64,000 bases of DNA from positions 1,364,001 through 1,428,000 of the forward strand of contig NZ_CP079216.1 of NCBI RefSeq assembly GCF_019316905.1, written 5' to 3'. The stretch comes from Tessaracoccus palaemonis. Lineage in GTDB: Bacteria > Actinomycetota > Actinomycetes > Propionibacteriales > Propionibacteriaceae. A program made the position numbers and the translations under genes. The notes beneath the pieces are model-generated. The model saw nothing but the letters and a program-made list of their open reading frames with translations, was not told where the DNA came from and did no database searches. Shown here piece by piece: positions 7,523 to 15,193 of the stretch; within the stretch, counting starts at the first letter, position 1, and every line of letters begins with the position of its first letter.

Positions 7523-8464
7523 GTGAACGACTCCCGACTGACCAAGCTCAGTGCCTGGGCCATGGGCCTGGTCTTCGTCACGATCCTGCTCGGCTCGATG
7601 GTGTGCGCCACCGACTCGAGTTCCACCTGCCCCGCGTGGCCGGCGTGCTATCCCGATCAGATCGCCCCGCAGCTGCAGGTCGGCTGGCTCGAGAACCCGG
7701 TCATCGAGTTCGTGCACCGCGCGATCGCCTTCGCCGGTCTCGTCCTGACCGGGCTGACCGGCTGGTTCGGCCGCAGACACCCCGACGGCCGGGTCCGCGT
7801 CCTGCCGTGGGTCGCGCTCGGTTGCGCCGTCGGCTCCGCCGTCTTCGGGATGATGATCATCCTGTTCACCCTGCCGCTGCTGCTCGGGCTGCTCGACCTC
7901 GGCCTCGCGCTCGTCGCGCTCCTGCTGACCACCACCACCTACCTGGCGTTACGCCGGGGCGAGATGCTCGCCGACGCCGTGCCCACCCGCCGCCTCGCGG
8001 GCGGCACATTCGCGCTGCTGGTGGTCATGCACCTGCTGGGGAGCGTCGTGGCCGGCACCACCTCCACGGGGACAGGGTCGTTCACGCGCTGCCTGAGCTG
8101 GCCGCTGTGGACCATCGTCGAGATCGACGGGTCCCCGGTGCTGCAGGGGCTGCGGATGGCGATGGCCGTCGTCGCCGCCGGCCTGATCATCGCGTTGGCC
8201 GATCGGGCGAGGCGCGCCGATGCGGGCGGCCTGGCCCTCGCACTGGTCGTGTCGCTGCTGGTCGAGCTCGGGCTCGGGATGGTCATCCTGAACGCCGGCG
8301 TCACCGCGGGCCAGACCAACGGCATCCAGGCGACCATCGCCGTCCTCTACTCCGCTGTCGCCGTCGTCATCATGTGGTGCGTCGCGTTCGCCTTCGCCCG
8401 GGCCATGCCGCGGCCTTCGGGGGAGTCTTCTGCAGCATCCGCCGGCGCAGGGACTCGTAGATAG
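7523..8464 (+). CDS. CtaA/COX15-like membrane protein, heme ligands largely missing
   Basis: This 313-residue protein with about eight membrane segments matches the heme A synthase fold. The first half keeps the extracytoplasmic Cys pair (C36 and C42 in STCPAWPACYP) and the E-x-x-H motif (E62/H65 in IEFVHR). The second half shows the pseudo-repeat (RCLSWPLW). The histidines expected in the partner helices appear replaced: D125 (GLLDLGLAL), L210 (QGLRMAMA) and Q269 (GIQATIA). The start at GTG 7523 is set by AAGGAGG six bases upstream; the longer upstream frame is non-hydrophobic. The 3' end overlaps the convergent ClC gene by 95 bases. It could be a diverged, non-catalytic or repurposed CtaA; no cytochrome oxidase genes are nearby. 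Confidence 0.75.
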   Translation: MNDSRLTKLSAWAMGLVFVTILLGSMVCATDSSSTCPAWPACYPDQIAPQLQVGWLENPVIEFVHRAIAFAGLVLTGLTGWFGRRHPDGRVRVLPWVALGCAVGSAVFGMMIILFTLPLLLGLLDLGLALVALLLTTTTYLALRRGEMLADAVPTRRLAGGTFALLVVMHLLGSVVAGTTSTGTGSFTRCLSWPLWTIVEIDGSPVLQGLRMAMAVVAAGLIIALADRARRADAGGLALALVVSLLVELGLGMVILNAGVTAGQTNGIQATIAVLYSAVAVVIMWCVAFAFARAMPRPSGESSAASAGAGTRR

Positions 8465-9722
8465 GGCGTCCGGGCAGCAGGGTCGCCGCGAACATCGCGG
8501 CGGCCGCTGCCAGGAACATGGGCGTGGTCAACGAGGTGGCCGCCGTCATCTCCAGGATCAGGACGATGCCCGTGAGCGGCGACCCGACGGTCGCCGTGAA
8601 CAGCGCCGCCATGCCGACCACCGCGAACGTGGCAGGGGAGATGCCTCCGACCAGCGGCGCGGCCACGGCATGGAACACGACGCCCCAGACGGCGCCGACC
8701 GCGAGCGTCGGAGCAAAGAGCCCGCCGGGTGCCCTGGTCGAGTACGACAGAGGTCCCGCCACGAAGCGGACGGCCAGCAGCAGGAGCAGCCCGCCCAGGG
8801 CGGGGGCCGGCACGTCGATGACCCACTGCGCCGCGGCCTCACCTCCGCCGCCGTACAGGGGATCGGTGTACAGCAGCGCGCCGACGATCGCGCCGACAAT
8901 CGCCGCCCATGCCAGCGAGGGGATCCGCGTCCGGTCCGCGAACCGCAGCAGCGCCATGTTCAGCCAGTTGTAGCCCATGCCCAGCAGCGCGGTCAGCCCG
9001 CCGAACAGGATGAACACCCACAGCTGCACAGGATCCGGCGTGACCTGCCTGGCGACCTGGAAGACAGCCTCATCGGCGATCAGGTAGTGCGACGTCGCCA
9101 CCGCGATGCAGGTGCTGACCAGCGTGATCAGCACGACCCGGGCCCGGAACGAGCGGGTGATCTCCTCGATGGTGAACAAGGCGCCGCCGATCGGTGCGTT
9201 GAACGCCACGGCGAGGCCCGCGCCTCCGACCGTCGTATAGAGGAGTTTGCGTTCGTAGTCGCCCAGCCGGAACCAGCGACCCACCTCCGCGCCGATCGTG
9301 GCGCCGATGTGCACGCTCGGCCCCTCCCGGCCCAGCACCAGCCCGGACCCGATGGCGGCGATGCCGCCCACGAAGCGGGCCGGCAGCACGGCGCGGCCTG
9401 GGAGTTCCTCCTCCTCGAGCCAGACCGCCTTGACGTCCTGGATCCCTGAACCGGACGCGCGTGGCGTGGCCATCGCCAGAGCCCGCCCGGCCATCGCCAG
9501 CAGCGCCACCGCCGCGCACAGCGCGCCCAGCCCCAACGGACCCATGTCGCGGGCCAACGCCAGCCCGGTGCCCAGTCGCCGCTGAGCCCACTCGAGCGCC
9601 CACAGGAAGGCGCCGCCCACCAGCCCGATGCCGATGGCGGCGCAGATGGCTGCCGCGGTGAACACGACCAGCTGACGCCTGGACGCGAAGGGATCCGATG
9701 ATGCTCCGAACTTCACAGCCAC
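8370..9722 (-). CDS. ClC-family chloride/proton antiporter
   Basis: This is a ClC transporter of about 450 residues with all the usual signatures: GSGIQ (residues 91-95), the gating-glutamate loop GREGP (131-135, E133), GGLFAP in the second half, and a C-terminal Tyr in GRPIYESL equivalent to the central Tyr of ClC-ec1. The IEEITRSFR segment keeps the internal proton glutamate (E187), which argues for H+/Cl- exchange rather than a channel. No CBS domains are present. The start is uncertain: GTG 9722 is given because the downstream sequence reads as a normal ClC N-terminus, but no clear ribosome site is seen and the frame stays open to 9842. The C-terminal 31 codons overlap the end of the CtaA-like gene on the other strand. 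Confidence 0.85.
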   Translation of the reverse strand: MAVKFGASSDPFASRRQLVVFTAAAICAAIGIGLVGGAFLWALEWAQRRLGTGLALARDMGPLGLGALCAAVALLAMAGRALAMATPRASGSGIQDVKAVWLEEEELPGRAVLPARFVGGIAAIGSGLVLGREGPSVHIGATIGAEVGRWFRLGDYERKLLYTTVGGAGLAVAFNAPIGGALFTIEEITRSFRARVVLITLVSTCIAVATSHYLIADEAVFQVARQVTPDPVQLWVFILFGGLTALLGMGYNWLNMALLRFADRTRIPSLAWAAIVGAIVGALLYTDPLYGGGGEAAAQWVIDVPAPALGGLLLLLAVRFVAGPLSYSTRAPGGLFAPTLAVGAVWGVVFHAVAAPLVGGISPATFAVVGMAALFTATVGSPLTGIVLILEMTAATSLTTPMFLAAAAAMFAATLLPGRPIYESLRRRMLQKTPPKAAAWPGRRRTRRTT

Positions 9723-9878
9723 GGCGCGAGACTCTACGCCGTCCCTGTCGCCACGCCCGCGGGTCCGTCTACTACCGCGAATCGTTGACGGTTGCAAACA
9801 GCGTGGGAGACGGGCCGCAATGTGTGAAGGGGCCGAAGCCACTCACCGAAGGTGCTTGAATGACCCCATCATGTTGCA

Positions 9879-9907
9879 GCTCCCGGCGGCCCAGGGCCGC
9901 CTGGAGC
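9879..9907 (+). promoter_or_regulatory. Hairpin in the livK leader
   Basis: A 13-base stem with one C/T mismatch (GCTCCCGGCGGCC at 9879-9891 pairing with GGCCGCCTGGAGC at 9895-9907, loop CAG) ends eight bases before the GGGAG ribosome site of livK. There is no T tract, so it is more likely a leader structure or partial attenuator than a simple terminator. Confidence 0.5.
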
Positions 9908-9927
9908 CATGAAACGGGAGTAGAACC

Positions 9928-11109
9928 ATGAACCTTCGTCGTCGAACCCTGCTGGGTGCCACCGCCGCGGTGGCAGCCGTCGGCGCCACGACCGCCTGTT
10001 CCGCCAAGCCCGGCGGCTCCGGCGGCTCCGCCGTGACCGGGGACACCATCAAGGTGGGCGCCAACTACGAGCTCTCCGGCGCAGTCGCCACCTACGGACA
10101 GGCCTCCGTCGACGGCATCACGATGGCCATCGACGAGATCAACGCCGCCGGCGGTGTGAACGGCAAGAAGCTCGAGATCATCTCGTACGACAACAAGTCC
10201 GACGCGGCCGAGGCCACCACCCTGGCGAACAAGCTGTTCACGCAGGACAACGTCCTCGTCGGCATGGGCCCCGCCACCTCCGGCAACTTCAAGGCCATCA
10301 TCCCGGTCGCGAACAAGAACAGGGTTCCCGTGGTCTCGGGTTCGGCCACCGCCGACGACGTCACCTGGGACGGGTCGACCGTCCAGGAGTTCGCCTTCCG
10401 CATCTGCTTCAACGACTCGTTCCAGGGCACGATCATGGCGAAGTTCGCGGCCGAGAACCTCGGCGCCAGCAGCGCGGTGATCATCAAGGACAACTCGAAC
10501 GACTACTCGAAGGGCCTCGCGGACGCCTTCACCACCGAGTTCGAGAATCAGGGCGGCACGATCGTCACCTCCGAGGCGTACGTCGCCGGTGACACCGACT
10601 TCAACACGATCCTCACCCGCATCAAGGGACAGAGCTTCGACGTCATCTACCTGCCGGGCTACTACTCGGAGGCCGGCCTGATCATCAAGCAGGCCCGTGA
10701 CCTCGGCATCACCGCCCCCTTCCTCGGCGGCGATGGCTTCGACTCCCCGACGCTGCTGGAGCTGGCCGGCGCCTCGGCGCTGAACGACGTGTACTTCACC
10801 AACCACTACTCGTCGATCGACGAGGACCCGACGGTGCAGGACTTCATCAAGGCGTTCAAGGAGGCCAAGGGGGCCGAGCCGAGCGCGTTCAACGCGCTGG
10901 GCTACGACGTCGGCAAGTTCGTCGCGGACGCCATCTCCCGCGCCTCCGAGCTGACGGGTGACGCGGTCCAGAAGGCCATGGCAGAGACCAAGGGCTTCGT
11001 CGGCGTCACCGGCACGTTCGACATGGACGGGCACCACAACCCCGTCAAGACCATCCTCGTGATCGGTCTGAAGGACGGCGTGCAGGACTCCAGCGAGAAG
11101 GTCGGCTGA
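9928..11109 (+). CDS. livK: Branched-chain amino acid ABC transporter, substrate-binding lipoprotein
   Basis: This 393-residue type-I periplasmic-binding protein (Peripla_BP_6) starts with a signal containing RRRTLLGATA and a lipobox-like ATTAC; the arginine cluster before a short hydrophobic stretch could direct Tat export. The mature part begins DTIKVGANYELSG and shows the leucine/isoleucine/valine-binding landmarks AIDEINAAGGVNGKKLE and VPVVSGSATADDVT. It captures branched-chain or other aliphatic amino acids outside the cell and hands them to LivHM. GGGAG lies seven bases before the ATG. It heads a livKHMGF operon; a long hairpin after it probably raises its expression over the membrane genes. 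The exact ligand cannot be read from sequence. Confidence 0.9.
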   Translation: MNLRRRTLLGATAAVAAVGATTACSAKPGGSGGSAVTGDTIKVGANYELSGAVATYGQASVDGITMAIDEINAAGGVNGKKLEIISYDNKSDAAEATTLANKLFTQDNVLVGMGPATSGNFKAIIPVANKNRVPVVSGSATADDVTWDGSTVQEFAFRICFNDSFQGTIMAKFAAENLGASSAVIIKDNSNDYSKGLADAFTTEFENQGGTIVTSEAYVAGDTDFNTILTRIKGQSFDVIYLPGYYSEAGLIIKQARDLGITAPFLGGDGFDSPTLLELAGASALNDVYFTNHYSSIDEDPTVQDFIKAFKEAKGAEPSAFNALGYDVGKFVADAISRASELTGDAVQKAMAETKGFVGVTGTFDMDGHHNPVKTILVIGLKDGVQDSSEKVG

Positions 11110-11134
11110 CCGTTCCTCTTCGTCCGATTCCACG

Positions 11135-11171
11135 CCCGACGCGGCCGGGGCAGCGCCCCGGCCGCGTCGGG
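11135..11171 (+). terminator. Long intercistronic hairpin between livK and livH
   Basis: This is a perfect 17-base-pair stem (CCCGACGCGGCCGGGGC at 11135-11151, loop AGC, complementary arm 11155-11171), eight bases before the livH ribosome site AAGGAGG. There is no T run. Structures like this after a binding-protein gene usually stabilise the upstream mRNA or cause partial termination, giving more binding protein than permease. Confidence 0.7.
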
Positions 11172-11191
11172 TCACCAGAAGGAGGTGGCCC

Positions 11192-12076
11192 GTGACAGAG
11201 TTCCTGCAGCAGCTCATCAACAGCCTGTCGCTCGGCAGCATCTACGCGCTCATCGCGCTCGGCTACACGATGGTCTACGGCATCATCAAGCTGATCAACT
11301 TCGCCCACGGCGACGTGTACATGGTCGGCGCCTACGTCGGCTACGCCTGCATGACACATCTGCACCTCGGCTTCTTCGAGTCGCTGATCGCGGCCATGAT
11401 CATCTGCACGATCCTCGGCGTACTCATCGAGCGCGTCGCCTACCGGCCGCTGCGCAACTCCACCCGCATCGCGGCGCTCATCACCGCCATCGGCGTCTCG
11501 TTGCTGATCGAGTACACGATGATGTACTTCGTGGGCGCCGACCCGCGCGCCTACCCGGAGATGCCTGCCTACCTGACGGGCTCCTTCGAGGTGGGCGGCG
11601 TCATCATCCGCAACCAGCAGGTCATCATCATCGGGGTGGCCGTCGTGCTGATGATCGCCCTGCAGTTCATCGTCAAGAAGACGAAGATGGGCAAGGCGAT
11701 GCGGGCGGTGTCGCAGGACCCCGACGCAGCGAGGCTGATGGGCATCAGCGTCGACAGGACGATCTCCTTCACGTTCGCGATCGGCTCCGCCCTGGCCGGC
11801 GCGGCAGGCGTGCTCGTCGGCGTGTACTACAACTCGATCAACCCCCTGATGGGCATCATCCCCGGACTCAAGGCGTTCGTCGCCGCGGTCTTCGGCGGCA
11901 TCGGCATCATCCCGGGCGCACTGATCGGCGGCTATGTCATCGGCGGCGCCGAGACGCTGGTCAGCAGCATCGGCTACTCGCTGTTCAAGGACGGGGTGGT
12001 CTTCGCCATCCTCATCCTCATCCTGATCGTCAAGCCGACCGGTCTGCTGGGCAAGAACGTCAAGGAGAAGGTCTGA
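11192..12076 (+). CDS. livH: Branched-chain amino acid ABC transporter permease LivH
   Basis: This 294-residue membrane permease has about eight hydrophobic segments. Family landmarks are SLGSIYALIALGYTMVYG near the N-terminus, INFAHGDVYMVGAY, and the GLKAFVAAVFGGIGIIPGALIGG segment near the C-terminus, which contacts the ATPase. The start at GTG 11192 is set by AAGGAGG with a six-base spacer. Its stop overlaps the livM start (TGATGA), so the two permeases are translated together and form the heterodimeric channel for the ligand delivered by LivK. Confidence 0.92.
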   Translation: MTEFLQQLINSLSLGSIYALIALGYTMVYGIIKLINFAHGDVYMVGAYVGYACMTHLHLGFFESLIAAMIICTILGVLIERVAYRPLRNSTRIAALITAIGVSLLIEYTMMYFVGADPRAYPEMPAYLTGSFEVGGVIIRNQQVIIIGVAVVLMIALQFIVKKTKMGKAMRAVSQDPDAARLMGISVDRTISFTFAIGSALAGAAGVLVGVYYNSINPLMGIIPGLKAFVAAVFGGIGIIPGALIGGYVIGGAETLVSSIGYSLFKDGVVFAILILILIVKPTGLLGKNVKEKV

Positions 12077-13029
12077 TGAAAACCCTCAAGCCCATGTTCT
12101 GGCGGGCGCTGCCGTTCATCGTCGCCTACGTGGTGGTGCTGGCGCTCATCTCGGCCGGCGTGATCAACGACTACATCTTCGCGATCATCGTCACGATCTG
12201 CATCAACATCATCCTCGCCTCCAGCCTGAACCTGGTGACCGGCTTCACCGGTCAGTTCTCGCTGGGCCACGCGGGGTTCATGGCGCTCGGCGCCTACACC
12301 TGCGCGCTGATCACGATGCACTTCGACTCCGTGTTCGGCTTCGCGCTCGGCATCCTCGGCGGCGCCGTCGTCTCGGCCCTCGTGGGGGCGCTGGTCGGGC
12401 TTCCGACACTCAGGCTCCGCGGCGACTACCTGGCCATCGCGACCCTCGGCATGGCGGAGATCATCCGCGTCATCCTGCTGAACCTCGGTATCACCAACGG
12501 CGCGGCGGGCCTGTCCGGCATTCCGCAGTACGCCGACTGGAACTGGGTGTTCGGGCTGACCGCAGTGACGCTGATCGTGCTGTGGAACTACATCCGCAGC
12601 TCGCACGGTCGACGCGCGATCGCCGTGCGGGAGGACGAGATCGCGGCGGAGGCCATCGGCATCAACACCACCGCGGTCAAGGTGCAGGCCTTCACCATCG
12701 GGGCGTTCTTCGCCGGGATCGGCGGCGGGCTGTACGCCACCTACTTCTACGTCATCAAGCCCGACCAGTTCGGGTTCCTGAAGTCGATCGACATCCTCGT
12801 CATCGTGGTCCTCGGCGGCCTCGGTTCGCTGTCCGGCACCGTCGTGGCGGCGATCGTCCTGGCGCTGGTCTCGACGGTGCTGGCGGACTTCTCCGACATC
12901 CGCATGATCATCTACTCCCTGATCCTCGTGCTGATCATGATCTTCAGGCCCGGCGGCCTGATGGGCTCGAAGGAGATCACCGACACCGTGCTCGGCAAGG
13001 TGTTCCGGCGTAAGGAGGCGAAGGCATGA
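12076..13029 (+). CDS. livM: Branched-chain amino acid ABC transporter permease LivM
   Basis: This 317-residue permease follows livH with a 1-base ATG/TGA overlap. The conserved stretches are ILASSLNLVTGFTGQFSLGH, FMALGAY, LRGDYLAIATLGMAEIIR and the long cytoplasmic segment GRRAIAVREDEIAAEAIGIN, which is the ATPase-coupling loop of LivM proteins. About nine membrane helices are visible, ending in a short basic tail. It pairs with LivH to form the translocation path. The next gene, livG, starts inside its stop region (ATGA), consistent with one operon. Confidence 0.92.
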   Translation: MKTLKPMFWRALPFIVAYVVVLALISAGVINDYIFAIIVTICINIILASSLNLVTGFTGQFSLGHAGFMALGAYTCALITMHFDSVFGFALGILGGAVVSALVGALVGLPTLRLRGDYLAIATLGMAEIIRVILLNLGITNGAAGLSGIPQYADWNWVFGLTAVTLIVLWNYIRSSHGRRAIAVREDEIAAEAIGINTTAVKVQAFTIGAFFAGIGGGLYATYFYVIKPDQFGFLKSIDILVIVVLGGLGSLSGTVVAAIVLALVSTVLADFSDIRMIIYSLILVLIMIFRPGGLMGSKEITDTVLGKVFRRKEAKA

Positions 13030-13814
13030 GCCTGCTCGAGGCGACCAAGCTCACCCGCAACTTCGGCGGCCTGACGGCCGTCTACGAGGCCGACCTGCAC
13101 ATCGACAGCGGCGAACTGATCGGACTGATCGGGCCGAACGGCGCGGGCAAGACGACGCTGTTCAACCTCCTCACCGGCGTCTACCCGCCGTCGTCGGGCA
13201 CCATCACCCTGACGATCGACGGGAAGACCGAGGACATCGGCGGGCGCAAGCCCTACCGGATCTGCGCGGCCGGCATCGGCCGCACCTTCCAGAACATCCG
13301 CCTGTTCAAGGACCTGACCGTCCTCGACAACGTGGCCACCGCGTTGCAGCAGAACCGGCCGTACCCGCTGGTCTCCGCGCTGTTCCACATCCCGCCCTTC
13401 GGCGCCACCGAACGGCGCATCCGGTCCGAGTCCCTCGAACTGCTCGAGGTGATGGGGCTGGCCGGCAAGGCCGACGAGTTGGCCCGCAACCTCTCCTACG
13501 GCGAGCAGCGCCACCTGGAGATCGCCCGCGCGCTGGCCACCCACCCGTCGCTGCTGCTGCTGGACGAGCCCGCCGCCGGCATGAACCCGTTCGAGACCGC
13601 AGAACTGACGGCGCTGATCGCGAAGCTGCGCGCCGACTTCGGGCTGACCGTCCTGCTCATCGAGCACGACATGAGCCTGGTGATGAAGATCTGCGAGCGC
13701 ATCTACGTCCTCGACCACGGCATCGTCATCGCGTCCGGCACCCCCGACGAGGTCCGCAACAACCCGAAGGTCATCGAGGCCTACCTCGGTGGAGAGGAAG
13801 TCGGCAATGCTTGA
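13026..13814 (+). CDS. livG: Branched-chain amino acid ABC transporter ATP-binding protein LivG
   Basis: This 262-residue ABC ATPase has Walker A GPNGAGKTT near residue 38, the Q-loop region RTFQNIRLF, signature LSYGEQ near residue 157 and Walker B LLLLDEPAAGM near residue 177, then a switch histidine in LIEHDMSLVM. The extended PSSGTITL...RKPYRI region between strands is typical of LivG rather than LivF. It powers LivHM together with LivF. The ATG overlaps the livM stop by four bases, and its own end overlaps livF by eight bases. Confidence 0.93.
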   Translation: MSLLEATKLTRNFGGLTAVYEADLHIDSGELIGLIGPNGAGKTTLFNLLTGVYPPSSGTITLTIDGKTEDIGGRKPYRICAAGIGRTFQNIRLFKDLTVLDNVATALQQNRPYPLVSALFHIPPFGATERRIRSESLELLEVMGLAGKADELARNLSYGEQRHLEIARALATHPSLLLLDEPAAGMNPFETAELTALIAKLRADFGLTVLLIEHDMSLVMKICERIYVLDHGIVIASGTPDEVRNNPKVIEAYLGGEEVGNA

Positions 13815-14505
13815 GGTGCGTGACCTGCAGGTCCACTTCGGCGTCATCAACGCCATCAAGGGCATCTCCTTCGACGTCCCCGCGGGTGAGATCGTGACGC
13901 TGATCGGTGCCAACGGCGCGGGCAAGACGACGACGCTGCGGACGTTGTCGGGTATCAAGAAGCCCACCGCAGGCACCATCACGCTCGACGGGCTGGACAT
14001 CACGGGCCTGTCCGCCCAGGACAGGGTCCGCCGCGGGATGTCGCACGTGCCCGAGGGACGCCGGATCTTCCCCGACATGACGGTGATGGAGAACCTCGAG
14101 CTCGGCGCGTTCCTCCGCAGGGACGTCGTGCAGTCCGACCTCGACGAGATCTTCACCCGCTTCCCGATCCTCGCGGAGCGACGCCGTCAGCTGGCCGGCA
14201 CCCTCTCGGGTGGCGAGCAGCAGATGCTCGCCATGGGCAGGGCGCTGATGGCCAAGCCGAAGATGCTGCTCCTCGACGAGCCGTCGATGGGACTCGCGCC
14301 GCTGCTGGTGCAGGAGATCTTCGACATCATCATCTCCATCAACCAGGCGGGTACCACCGTCCTGCTCGTCGAGCAGAACGCCAACATCGCGCTGCAGATC
14401 GCCCACCATGCCTACGTCATGGAGACCGGCTCGATAGTGTTGTCCGGAGAGGCGAAGGCCCTCGCGCAGACCGACGAGGTCAAGCGCGCGTATCTCGGAG
14501 GCTGA
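13807..14505 (+). CDS. livF: Branched-chain amino acid ABC transporter ATP-binding protein LivF
   Basis: This 232-residue ABC ATPase was started at ATG 13807 because family members begin MLEVRDLQVHFG and because the purine-rich GAGAGGAAG precedes it; an ATG 18 bases earlier would add only six residues. It has Walker A GANGAGKTTT, the Q-loop region HVPEGRRIFPDMTVMENL typical of LivF, signature LSGGEQQML and Walker B LLLDEPSMGLAP. It is the second ATPase of the LivKHMGF importer. The eight-base overlap with livG suggests coupled translation. Confidence 0.93.
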   Translation: MLEVRDLQVHFGVINAIKGISFDVPAGEIVTLIGANGAGKTTTLRTLSGIKKPTAGTITLDGLDITGLSAQDRVRRGMSHVPEGRRIFPDMTVMENLELGAFLRRDVVQSDLDEIFTRFPILAERRRQLAGTLSGGEQQMLAMGRALMAKPKMLLLDEPSMGLAPLLVQEIFDIIISINQAGTTVLLVEQNANIALQIAHHAYVMETGSIVLSGEAKALAQTDEVKRAYLGG

Positions 14506-14512
14506 GAAGAAC

Positions 14513-15163
14513 ATGCTCGTCAAGACGCGGATGACCGCCACTCCCTTCACGGTGACGTCGGCGACGAAGATCCCGGAGGCGCTGGAGGTGATGACGTCCA
14601 ACGGCGTGCGCCACCTGCCGGTGGTGGATGAGGGACGTGTCACCGGCGTCATCTCGAAGAACGACATCGCGGCGGCCTCACCGTCGAAGGCGACCACGCT
14701 CAGCGCGCAGGAGGCCACCTACCTCATCGCGAAGCTCACCGTCGGCAAGGTCATGAGCAGACCGGCGATCACCATCGGCCCCGACACCCTCCTGGAGGAG
14801 GCAGCGGTGCTGATGCGCGACGAGAAGATCGAGATCCTGCCCGTCGTGGCGGACGGCGCGCTGGTCGGCGTCATCACGGAGTCCGACCTGCTCGACGCCT
14901 ACATCGACATCCTCGGTTTCCGGGACCCCGGGACCCGGCTCACGATCGAGGCGAAGGACGAGCCCGGGGTCCTGTCGCTCCTGACCGGCATCACGGCCAA
15001 GCACCAGGCCAACATCTCGCACCTCGCAGTGCACCGCGGCCAACTCGACCACAGCATTGTCGTGGTTGGCCTCAACACGCCCAACACCGCCGCGATCGAG
15101 GAGGAGCTCACGTCGGCCGGCATGCGCATCCTCCGCAAGCTGGTCAACCCGCGACACCCCTGA
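14513..15163 (+). CDS. CBS-pair plus ACT domain protein (AcuB-like)
   Basis: This 216-residue soluble protein has two CBS motifs (residues ~1-60 with TPFTVTSATKIPEAL and GVRHLPVVDEGRVTGVIS; residues ~78-130 with VMSRPAITIGPDTLLEEAA and EILPVVADGALVGVITESDL) followed by a C-terminal ACT domain (~140-205; LTIEAKDEPGVLSLLTGIT). CBS pairs usually bind adenosyl ligands and ACT domains bind amino acids. It starts seven bases after livF, with GGAGG upstream, so it is the last gene of the liv operon. An attractive inference is feedback sensing of imported branched-chain amino acids and energy charge. The domain layout matches proteins called AcuB, but no acetoin genes are nearby, so the symbol is withheld. 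Confidence 0.82.
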   Translation: MLVKTRMTATPFTVTSATKIPEALEVMTSNGVRHLPVVDEGRVTGVISKNDIAAASPSKATTLSAQEATYLIAKLTVGKVMSRPAITIGPDTLLEEAAVLMRDEKIEILPVVADGALVGVITESDLLDAYIDILGFRDPGTRLTIEAKDEPGVLSLLTGITAKHQANISHLAVHRGQLDHSIVVVGLNTPNTAAIEEELTSAGMRILRKLVNPRHP

Positions 15164-15193
15164 CGGCCCGTGAGGGTGGCCCGGCGGGGAGGA

